Origin: an uncultured Candidatus Saccharibacteria bacterium | GTDB taxonomy: Bacteria > Patescibacteria > Saccharimonadia > Saccharimonadales > UBA6022 | Assembly (NCBI GenBank): GCA_946887425.1 | Contig: CAMPKW010000025.1 | Location: 1-14,309, forward strand | Length of the DNA: 14,309 bases | Reading direction: 5' to 3' | Part shown: positions 1 to 5,062 of the stretch, piece by piece | Layout of the letters: the number at the start of each line of letters is the position of its first letter | Numbering within the stretch: position 1 is the first letter of the stretch | Made by a program: the position numbers and the translations under genes | Notes under the pieces: model-generated | Seen by the model: the letters and a program-made list of their open reading frames with translations, nothing else | Told to the model about the DNA's origin: nothing | The model's database searches: none

Positions 1-930
1 CATCAGACCTATTTTGATTACGTAACGTATGAGTATATCGTTCACGAAGACCGTAAGCATCTGTCATACCAGCCAGTGTCGCTCTTTTTGAACAATATCT
101 GGGACGCGCCAGCGCCAATGCGTGTCGTTGCGACTGGTAACTCGTTTTGGAATATTATTAGCTCAATGCGCCCGCATACGCTCCGTAATTTTGCCTCGCA
201 CTCTCAGCCACTTGATGCACTAGTGGAGATGGATTTTTGGAGTACGCGCACGATTGTCGAGGACGGTCACCAGTACTGGCGGAGTTACTTCCACTTCGGT
301 GGCAATTACAATGTAACGCCAATTTACGTGCCGATCTACCAAGATGCAGTTTTGTCAGATACGTATGTCCGCACGCTTAAGGCGCAGTTCGTGCAGCTTC
401 GCAGGTGGGCCTATGGAGCATCGGATGTTGCGTACGTAGCTACACGAGTACTACCAGCCAATCGCAATGTCCCGTTTTGGGCTGGCTTTGTGCGCCTCGT
501 ACGGCTTATCGATGGCCACTTAACGCTAGCATCGATCTCGCTACTTGTGGCGTTTGGTGGCTGGGTCCCTCTGTTTGTAAACAGCGAAGCGGCTCACAGC
601 GTTGCTGCTCATCAGCTTCCCGATGTGGTGAGTATTATGCAACGTATTGCGCTACTAGGCCTTGTCGTCACGATCTTCCTGGCGTTTAAGATGCTCCCGC
701 CGCGTCCAGCACGCTACAAGCGCCATCGTACGGTAGGAATGCTCCTGCAGTGGGTTCTCATGCCCGTGACCGCAATTGTGTATAGTACGGCGTCCGCGCT
801 GTATTCACAAACTCGGCTATTATTCGGCCGCTACCTCGATAGGTTTGATGTCACTGAGAAGGCGACTGCCGATTCCGTGGCGCGCGCGAAACAAGCGAAG
901 GTCTCCCGCGCTTCTTTACTGAAGAAATAA
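1..930 (+). CDS. Membrane glycosyltransferase family 2, C-terminal part (5' end outside window)
   Basis: The frame is open from base 1, so this is the last 309 residues of a longer protein; an apparent GTG start at 76 is only an internal Val codon. Seen: an acidic pair in a TIVEDGHQYW context (visible residues about 84-93) and a QLRRW motif (132-136). These resemble the third acidic motif and the Q(Q/R)xRW motif of processive GT2 enzymes of the cellulose/hyaluronan synthase type. Three hydrophobic segments follow, near visible residues 178-197, 213-231 and 247-270, and the tail is strongly basic. By family this would be an inner-membrane enzyme moving sugar from a nucleotide-sugar donor to a surface polysaccharide or lipid. 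Substrate cannot be judged. The last 80 bases overlap the convergent nrdR gene. An alternative is another polytopic GT2 without polymerising activity. Confidence 0.75.
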   Translation, partial: HQTYFDYVTYEYIVHEDRKHLSYQPVSLFLNNIWDAPAPMRVVATGNSFWNIISSMRPHTLRNFASHSQPLDALVEMDFWSTRTIVEDGHQYWRSYFHFGGNYNVTPIYVPIYQDAVLSDTYVRTLKAQFVQLRRWAYGASDVAYVATRVLPANRNVPFWAGFVRLVRLIDGHLTLASISLLVAFGGWVPLFVNSEAAHSVAAHQLPDVVSIMQRIALLGLVVTIFLAFKMLPPRPARYKRHRTVGMLLQWVLMPVTAIVYSTASALYSQTRLLFGRYLDRFDVTEKATADSVARAKQAKVSRASLLKK

Positions 931-1330
931 GCTGATGCTGTGCGGCATATTGCATAGCCGCTAGCTCATCATATTGCTTTAGCACCTGATGTGTAGTTGC
1001 CTCAATGTCCTCCGTCGTGACGGTCTTTGCCTGTGTGGAAAGTGTGTCTTCGACTGTTTGTGCTAGGGCTAATGAACTGTATTCCGCCTCTTCCTGGGCA
1101 TGATGAAAGGCTTTAGAGATACTGATTGTCAATTTGCCGAGGTTGAATACGTCCTCGCTACCGTCACTTAATATAACCGGCTTATTATCAGCGAGCGATG
1201 GCCGCTCGTGCGACGTAAACACCGCGCCGCATTTACTACAGCTGCGCCGTCGCCATACCGACGGTCTTTTTTTGTGTGGCCGCGAGTTGGTCACGGACGT
1301 CGAAGGGTGAAAACAATTTATGCAAAACAT
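851..1330 (-). CDS. nrdR: Transcriptional repressor NrdR
   Basis: The product is 159 residues, the usual size for NrdR, which binds ATP/dATP and represses ribonucleotide reductase genes. Seen: a zinc ribbon with Cys3-x2-Cys6 and Cys31-x2-Cys34, the SRPHKKRPSVWRRRSC linker typical of the family, then an ATP-cone-like region from about residue 48 (KPVILSDGSEDVF). The frame continues upstream to 1603, but the family N-terminus (MFCINC) fixes the start at the ATG at 1330-1328. No Shine-Dalgarno precedes it; the ATG instead abuts AT-rich sequence carrying an NrdR-box-like palindrome (1330-1345), which suggests autoregulation. The basic C-terminal tail (after about residue 135) is antisense to the end of the glycosyltransferase gene. 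No nrd gene lies in the window. Identification is strong. Confidence 0.92.
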   Translation of the reverse strand: MFCINCFHPSTSVTNSRPHKKRPSVWRRRSCSKCGAVFTSHERPSLADNKPVILSDGSEDVFNLGKLTISISKAFHHAQEEAEYSSLALAQTVEDTLSTQAKTVTTEDIEATTHQVLKQYDELAAMQYAAQHQLISSVKKRGRPSLVSRAPRNRQSPSQ

Positions 1331-1345
1331 GTCTATATATTGACA
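1330..1345. promoter_or_regulatory. NrdR-box-like palindrome over the nrdR start codon
   Basis: TGTCTATATATTGACA is an imperfect 16-bp palindrome; only positions 5 and 12 break the symmetry. Its core CTATATATTG fits the published NrdR-box core CwATATaTwG, although the outer arms are TGTC/GACA rather than ACAC/GTGT. It overlaps the first base of the nrdR ATG, so NrdR bound here would block nrdR expression. NrdR boxes usually come as tandem pairs about 31-32 bp apart, and I could not find a second copy at that spacing. Confidence 0.5.
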
Positions 1346-1390
1346 TACCGCAAGATAAAAAGCTAGTGGATAACCTGTGGGGTGGTGGGG

Positions 1391-1419
1391 ATAAAAACAT
1401 CCCCCGGGGTGGCCGGGGG
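1391..1419 (-). terminator. Rho-independent terminator of the small ORF
   Basis: A 7-bp all-GC stem (1401-1407 with 1413-1419, five-base loop) is followed on the minus strand by ATGTTTTTAT. It lies 30 bases past the stop of the 39-codon ORF and ahead of nrdR. It would end the small transcript before nrdR, so nrdR needs its own promoter or read-through. Confidence 0.75.
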
Positions 1420-1448
1420 CGGAAATGAGCAACTGAAATGACTGGGTG

Positions 1449-1568
1449 TTACTTCGTGTGCGTACGATTTTTAATGGCTTGTTTGGCTTCTTGCCATGTA
1501 ACATCGTATTCAAAACTAAGTTTGAATGCTTCGAGTGATGATTGCTTGTGTGCAGTATCTTTTGACAT
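1449..1568 (-). CDS. Small protein of 39 residues, apparently leaderless mRNA
   Basis: This ORF is too short for usual gene callers but sits in a complete transcription unit: promoter 1603-1575, ATG at 1568, TAA at 1449-1451, terminator at 1419-1391. The protein begins MSKDTAHKQSSLEAFKLSFE, continues YDVTWQEAKQ, and ends in the basic NRTHTK. It is polar and probably helical, with one Trp in the middle, no signal peptide, no membrane segment and no cysteine. I do not recognise a family. There is no Shine-Dalgarno; the -10 hexamer ends seven bases before the ATG, so translation would start on a leaderless transcript. It is transcribed towards nrdR and away from the membrane-protein gene. The precise promoter/ORF/terminator fit is what makes it credible. 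Confidence 0.6.
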   Translation of the reverse strand: MSKDTAHKQSSLEAFKLSFEYDVTWQEAKQAIKNRTHTK

Positions 1569-1574
1569 GGTTTT

Positions 1575-1603
1575 ATAATAGCATAAGTAGTATATAAAGT
1601 CAA
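1575..1603 (-). promoter_or_regulatory. Promoter of the small leaderless ORF
   Basis: On the minus strand, TTGACT (1603-1598), a 17-base spacer and TATTAT (1580-1575) form a near-consensus sigma-70 promoter. The six bases AAAACC follow, and then the ATG at 1568, so the predicted +1 is the A of the start codon. Confidence 0.75.
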
Positions 1604-1623
1604 TGATTAGTAATGCTTGTGCT

Positions 1624-1641
1624 TATATCATGCATGATATA
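1624..1641. repeat. 18-bp perfect palindrome, possible operator
   Basis: TATATCATGCATGATATA is its own reverse complement. It lies 21 bases upstream of the small-ORF -35 and about 70 bases upstream of the membrane-protein promoter, between two divergent units. A dimeric regulator site is a reasonable guess; no protein can be named. The rest of the 1604-1712 gap shows no gene. Confidence 0.45.
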
Positions 1642-1709
1642 TATTTCTGTATTTACCAGTTTATCCCTAGTGGAAAACTTCCTGGTGCTGGGGATAGACA
1701 TAAGGGCTA

Positions 1710-1725
1710 TGCTATACTGAGCCCA
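1710..1725 (+). promoter_or_regulatory. Extended -10 promoter giving a leaderless start
   Basis: TG at 1710-1711, one base, then TATACT at 1713-1718 form a good extended -10 element. The expected +1, seven bases after the hexamer, is base 1725, the A of the next gene's ATG. No convincing -35 is seen, as is common with extended -10 promoters. Confidence 0.6.
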
Positions 1726-2531
1726 TGAAAATAATTGAAATAAACAGTGAACAGTGGGAAATAAAAGAAAGTGGCATTGTCACGGCCGTAGCCGGGGCTC
1801 TTATCGCAGTAAGCGGCACTGTAGCACTAGGCTGGGTCCTTTCTCATCTTGAGAGTATTGCATGGTGGTGGACGCTTGTGAGTGTAGGCGCTATCGCTCT
1901 TGGTGGATTAATCGTATTCTCAGCCTCTAGCCGTCGCGTAATCTTACGCCGACAGGGCGCATCGGAGGTGATCGTAACTAGGCCTATTGGCGGCAAGCAG
2001 ACGCATGTTGCCTTTGATGCTAGTCAAATTATTTCAGTCAACTTAGATACCACGGATCAATATACGACCACCGGCAGTGGTGAAGATCGGTCGACGACGC
2101 GAGAGCGCGTTAGTATTTTATATGTAATCCTGCGGGACAATAGTGAGGTGATGCTTGCGACAAGTAAAAGAGGTAGCAATAATGGCATATCAATAAATGG
2201 CTTTAGCTTGAGTGGCCTAAGCAAGGCACCTCTCGCCGACGAGGCGCAACGTATAGCTGCTTATTATGGTTTACCTCTCAATAGTCGAGTTGATAATATG
2301 GGTGGTGCTGCGGCGACAGGTATCTTCAATGTGGTTAAGCGGGGGATCGCCAGTTCGCAGCAACCAGGGGTGATGGACGCTACCGAGTTTCCAGCTCGGC
2401 TGCAGCCAGCGGTAATATCGGCCCCTACTCAGCCAGTTGCGCCAGTAGTGGCGCCTATTCAGAGTGGCACTATGCCAACTCAGCCACCCTCATCTGAGTC
2501 GGCGAGTACTGACCAGCAGTCGCCTCAATAG
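1725..2531 (+). CDS. Hypothetical protein with two N-terminal membrane helices
   Basis: The 268-residue protein is not recognised. It begins with a short polar segment (MKIIEINSEQWEIKESG). Two hydrophobic helices follow, about residues 18-39 and 45-66, separated by a short loop with WWW. A beta-rich soluble region from about 68 to 190 includes RRVILRRQGASEVIVTRPIG and an ERVSILYVILRD strand pattern, resembling small membrane-anchored PH-like or DUF domains. The C-terminal 45 residues are rich in Pro, Gln, Ser and Thr and look disordered. Topology is probably N- and C-termini on the same side. The ATG has no Shine-Dalgarno and coincides with the predicted transcription start, so the mRNA is likely leaderless. 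A bidirectional terminator closes the gene. It appears monocistronic. Confidence 0.7.
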   Translation: MKIIEINSEQWEIKESGIVTAVAGALIAVSGTVALGWVLSHLESIAWWWTLVSVGAIALGGLIVFSASSRRVILRRQGASEVIVTRPIGGKQTHVAFDASQIISVNLDTTDQYTTTGSGEDRSTTRERVSILYVILRDNSEVMLATSKRGSNNGISINGFSLSGLSKAPLADEAQRIAAYYGLPLNSRVDNMGGAAATGIFNVVKRGIASSQQPGVMDATEFPARLQPAVISAPTQPVAPVVAPIQSGTMPTQPPSSESASTDQQSPQ

Positions 2532-2550
2532 GGATGTTGCTCAAATCATA

Positions 2551-2582
2551 GAAAAAGACCAATCTTTCGATTGGTCTTTTTC
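2551..2582. terminator. Bidirectional terminator between the membrane-protein gene and tRNA-Val
   Basis: GAAAAAGACCAATC (2551-2564) pairs perfectly with GATTGGTCTTTTTC (2569-2582) around a TTTC loop. The A/T runs at the stem base can serve both strands. It ends the upstream plus-strand gene and the minus-strand tRNA, whose CCA ends at 2585. Confidence 0.85.
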
Positions 2583-2584
2583 TA

Positions 2585-2661
2585 TGGTGGACCCTAGAGG
2601 ACTCGAACCTCTGACCTCGTCAACGTCAATGACGCGCTCTAGCCAACTGAGCTAAGGGTCC
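2585..2661 (-). tRNA. tRNA-Val (anticodon GAC), CCA encoded
   Basis: All four arms fold. Acceptor GGACCCT (2661-2655) pairs with AGGGTCC (2595-2589). D-stem GCTC/GAGC encloses loop AGTTGGCTA. Anticodon stem CGTCA/TGACG holds loop TTGACGT with anticodon GAC at 2627-2625. T-stem AGAGG/CCTCT encloses TTCGAGT. The discriminator is A and the 3' CCA (2587-2585) is encoded. GAC reads the valine codons GUC and GUU. The gene is a single-tRNA unit on the minus strand, divergent from thrS. Confidence 0.95.
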
Positions 2662-2672
2662 ATAGCTTTATA

Positions 2673-2701
2673 ATGATACCAGACAGGGGCGAGCGTTGCA
2701 A
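2673..2701 (-). promoter_or_regulatory. tRNA-Val promoter
   Basis: On the minus strand, TTGCAA (2701-2696), 17 bases, and TATCAT (2678-2673) precede the mature tRNA 5' end (2661) by 11 bases, leaving a short 5' leader for RNase P. The -35 hexamer is self-complementary and is also used by the divergent thrS promoter. Confidence 0.65.
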
Positions 2702-2725
2702 TAATGGGCATTGTTGCTGTATGAT
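2696..2725 (+). promoter_or_regulatory. thrS leader promoter
   Basis: TTGCAA (2696-2701), an 18-base spacer and TATGAT (2720-2725) predict a start near 2732, exactly where the structured leader begins. The -35 hexamer is palindromic and coincides with the -35 of the divergent tRNA-Val promoter. Confidence 0.65.
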
Positions 2726-2730
2726 GAGGG

Positions 2731-2908
2731 GGAACGAAGACGCGGCCTAACCAACTGCTGAGTTCCGTGGGTGTTGCGATGTACGATAACGTTGCTTCAT
2801 AAGTGCCTGCTCGTTGGCAGGAAGTCCGGTGGAACCGCCCGTTAAAAGGGTCCGAGACATGCGATATATGGATTTAATACGTTAAAACCAGTCATCGCAT
2901 GTTTTTTA
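2731..2908 (+). promoter_or_regulatory. T-box riboswitch (Thr specifier) in the thrS leader
   Basis: Stem I: GGAAC (2731-2735) pairs with GTTCC (2762-2766). Next comes bulge GAA plus GA opposite GA (2760-2761), a kink-turn pattern. Inner stem GCGG/CTGC (2742-2745, 2755-2758) closes loop CCTAACCAA, which shows the Thr codon ACC (2750-2752) followed by A. Stem III is CCTGC/GCAGG (2806-2810, 2817-2821). The antiterminator has helix GTCCGG (2824-2829) with CCGAGAC (2852-2858), the T-box bulge TGGAACC (2830-2836), and helix GCCC/GGGT (2837-2840, 2848-2851). UGGA predicts tRNA-Thr with discriminator U. A terminator hairpin follows and competes for 2855-2858. In the family, uncharged cognate tRNA stabilises the antiterminator and turns on the gene. 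The compact Stem I is unlike the long Firmicutes form. I am confident of the class and less so of the full fold between 2767 and 2805. Confidence 0.8.
2857..2907 (+). terminator. Terminator arm of the thrS T-box
   Basis: ACATGCGAT (2857-2865) pairs with ATCGCATGT (2894-2902), followed directly by a T run (2902-2907). The 28-base loop itself folds: TGG-A-TTTAA, loop TACG, TTAAA-A-CCA, with an A-A mismatch, making one long hairpin. Extra A-U and G-U pairs extend the base into 2855-2856, overlapping the antiterminator, so the two structures exclude each other. Confidence 0.8.
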
Positions 2909-2930
2909 TTTACTAAAAAGGAGAAAAACC

Positions 2931-4742
2931 ATGAACGACGAACAATTACATGCAATGCGGCACAGCTTGGCGCATATTACTGCAGCCGCCGTACAACGCC
3001 TGTGGCCAGAAGCGAAATTCGGCGTCGGTCCAGTAGTAGAGAATGGCTTTTATTACGATATTGACCTCGGTGAGAGAAAGATTTCAGAAGCTAACTTTGC
3101 TAAGATCGAAAAAACCATGCGCGGCATTATTGAGTACGGCGATGACTTTGAGCGCTTTGAGATGCCAATCGACCAGGCGATTGTCTGGGCGCAGGAGAAC
3201 AGCCAGCCATATAAAGAAGAGCTGCTGAACGATCTAAAGCGCTCTGGCACTACCGTCGCAAAAGACCTTGATACGGCCGAGCTCGGACTTGCTTCAGAGG
3301 GGGATGCGGAGGTTGAGCACGTTTCATTTTATAAAAATGGTAATTTTGTTGATCTTTGTCGTGGCCCGCATGTTGCTAACACAAAGGACGTCGGTGCCTT
3401 CAAGCTACTTCGGATTGCGGGAGCGTATTGGCGTGGAAAAGAAACAAATCCGCAAATGCAGCGTTTGTACGGGGTTGCGTTTGCTACTCAGGAAGAACTC
3501 GATCACCACCTGGAGATGCTGGAGCAAGCGAAGCTTCGTGACCATCGCAAGCTAGGGAAAGACCTCGACCTTTACACCGTATCTCAACTCGTTGGCGCTG
3601 GATTGCCTCTCTTTACCCCTCGAGGTACGGTACTGCGAGATGTTATGGCGCAATATTCTAATCAGCTTCGTCAGGCGCATGGATTCGAAAAAGTGTGGAC
3701 ACCGCATATTACGAAAACGGCTTTATATGAGACCTCGGGTCACTGGGCAAAGTTTGGCGATGAACTATTTTTGGTCACCAGCCAGGAGACAGATGACAAA
3801 ATGGCGCTTAAGCCAATGAACTGCCCGCATCATACACAGATCTTTGCGAGTAAGCCTCGAAGTTACAAGGATATGCCAGTGCGCTTTCTTGAAACGACAA
3901 CCGATTATCGCGACGAAAAAACTGGTGAGCTGGGTGGCCTGAACCGTGTCCGCTCTTTAACTCAAGACGACAGTCATGTTTTTTGCCGCAATGATCAGAT
4001 CGAGGATGAGATCAACGGGTTGCTTGCGAGCGTTCGTGAGCTATATAAGACTATCGATATGAAACTTCGCGTTCGTTTGAGCTACCGGGATGATAGTGAT
4101 GGATACCTTGGCGACGTTGATTTATGGGAGTCGGCGCAGCAGCAACTCAAGAGTGCCGTTATTGCCAACGAACTCGAGTATTTTGAGGAGGAAGGTGAGG
4201 CTGCGTTCTATGGTCCAAAGATCGACTTTATGGCGACCGATGCACTCGGCCGTGAACACCAGCTTGCAACTGCACAGCTTGATTTTGTGCAGCCGGGCCG
4301 TTTTGGTTTGCAGTATACTGATGCCGAAAGCGCGAGTCAGACTCCTGTCATGATCCACTGTGCACTGCTTGGTTCGATTGAGCGCTTTCTTAGTGTCTTT
4401 ATCGAACATACTGCTGGCTGGTTTCCGCTTTGGGCTGCCCCAGAGCAAATTCGTATCTTAACGATTAACGATACAGTGCTTGATTACGTTGAAGAGATCG
4501 AAGCAGTACTTCGCGAGACCGTTCTTATGCAGCCGGTTAAATATAATGAGCTGCGATTTAGTCGTGATGATCGCAATGAAAGTCTTGGTAAGAAAATTCG
4601 TGAAGCAACCACCTGGAAAATTCCTGTTCAGCTTATTGTCGGGCCAAAAGACAAAGAGTCTCGTGAAGTGAGTGTTCGCACCCAAGCTGGTGAAGAGAAG
4701 GTCTCACTTGATCGGTTGCCTGAATATCTTAAGACACTCTAA
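2931..4742 (+). CDS. thrS: Threonyl-tRNA synthetase, lacking the N-terminal TGS domain
   Basis: Class II synthetase charging tRNA-Thr. Domains: editing (N2) domain at about 1-185 with HSLAH (His11, His15) and VDLCRGPH (Cys143, His147), the conserved hydrolytic set that removes mischarged Ser; catalytic core at about 205-505 with MNCPHHTQIF and likely zinc ligands Cys298, His349 and His476 (MIHCALLGSIERF); C-terminal anticodon-binding domain at about 510-603. At 603 residues it is shorter than the roughly 640 of E. coli because the first residue already lies in the editing domain; the TGS/N1 domain is absent. The start is firm: AAGGAG at 2918-2923, seven bases before ATG, and a T-box leader upstream. 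The stop overlaps the next ATG by one base (TAATG), implying translational coupling to the ATL gene. It acts in the cytoplasm. Confidence 0.97.
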   Translation: MNDEQLHAMRHSLAHITAAAVQRLWPEAKFGVGPVVENGFYYDIDLGERKISEANFAKIEKTMRGIIEYGDDFERFEMPIDQAIVWAQENSQPYKEELLNDLKRSGTTVAKDLDTAELGLASEGDAEVEHVSFYKNGNFVDLCRGPHVANTKDVGAFKLLRIAGAYWRGKETNPQMQRLYGVAFATQEELDHHLEMLEQAKLRDHRKLGKDLDLYTVSQLVGAGLPLFTPRGTVLRDVMAQYSNQLRQAHGFEKVWTPHITKTALYETSGHWAKFGDELFLVTSQETDDKMALKPMNCPHHTQIFASKPRSYKDMPVRFLETTTDYRDEKTGELGGLNRVRSLTQDDSHVFCRNDQIEDEINGLLASVRELYKTIDMKLRVRLSYRDDSDGYLGDVDLWESAQQQLKSAVIANELEYFEEEGEAAFYGPKIDFMATDALGREHQLATAQLDFVQPGRFGLQYTDAESASQTPVMIHCALLGSIERFLSVFIEHTAGWFPLWAAPEQIRILTINDTVLDYVEEIEAVLRETVLMQPVKYNELRFSRDDRNESLGKKIREATTWKIPVQLIVGPKDKESREVSVRTQAGEEKVSLDRLPEYLKTL

Positions 4743-5062
4743 TGATGGATGAGTCGATAATACAATCAGGATTTCGTGACGAGGTGTATCGCCTTATGTC
4801 ACTTTTGCCTCCAGGTAAAGTGACCACGTATGGTGACTTGGCGTCGATGGCGGGACAGCCGCGGGCGGCACGTATTGTTGGCGGTATTGCACATCATGGA
4901 CCCGAGCAGCTGCCATGGCATCGGCTGGTCAATAAAGAAGGTGGCCTTGCGATCGGATTTCCTGGCGGGCAGGAAGTTCAGCGTCAGTTGCTCGAAGGGG
5001 ACGGAATTAGTTGTACCAATTACGCTATTGATAACTTTGGAGAGTGTCGATGGCGTCCGTAG
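4742..5062 (+). CDS. Alkyltransferase-like (ATL) protein, MGMT-fold
   Basis: This 106-residue protein is the C-terminal DNA-binding domain of the O6-alkylguanine-DNA alkyltransferase family. Seen: LLPPGKVTTYGDLA at about 20-34 (the HTH region), the RAARIVGGIAHH recognition segment, and PWHRLV where active MGMT has PCHRV. Replacing the alkyl-acceptor Cys by Trp is the hallmark of ATL proteins, which bind O6-alkylguanine and recruit nucleotide-excision repair without removing the alkyl group. A DNA-damage sensing role is therefore expected; direct repair is not. ATG at 4742 overlaps the thrS stop; a second ATG at 4745 is equally possible. The gene's 3' end overlaps miaA by 13 bases from the preferred miaA start. 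The pairing with thrS and miaA looks like compaction rather than function. Confidence 0.9.
   Translation: MMDESIIQSGFRDEVYRLMSLLPPGKVTTYGDLASMAGQPRAARIVGGIAHHGPEQLPWHRLVNKEGGLAIGFPGGQEVQRQLLEGDGISCTNYAIDNFGECRWRP

Noticed and set aside
1365..1373. DnaA-box-like AGTGGATAA, with a loosely similar stretch near 1670-1699
   Set aside because: Single box with a mismatch to TTATNCACA, no cluster and no dnaA/dnaN nearby; the similarity between the two stretches is weak and gapped, so no origin is claimed.
1331..1603. In-frame N-terminal extension of nrdR to 1603
   Set aside because: NrdR begins at the zinc ribbon (MFCINC); the extension crosses a terminator hairpin and is antisense-frame sequence of the 39-residue ORF region.
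4122..4448. 108-codon minus-strand frame inside thrS
   Set aside because: Shadow of the ThrRS catalytic domain; no promoter, no Shine-Dalgarno and no recognisable domain.
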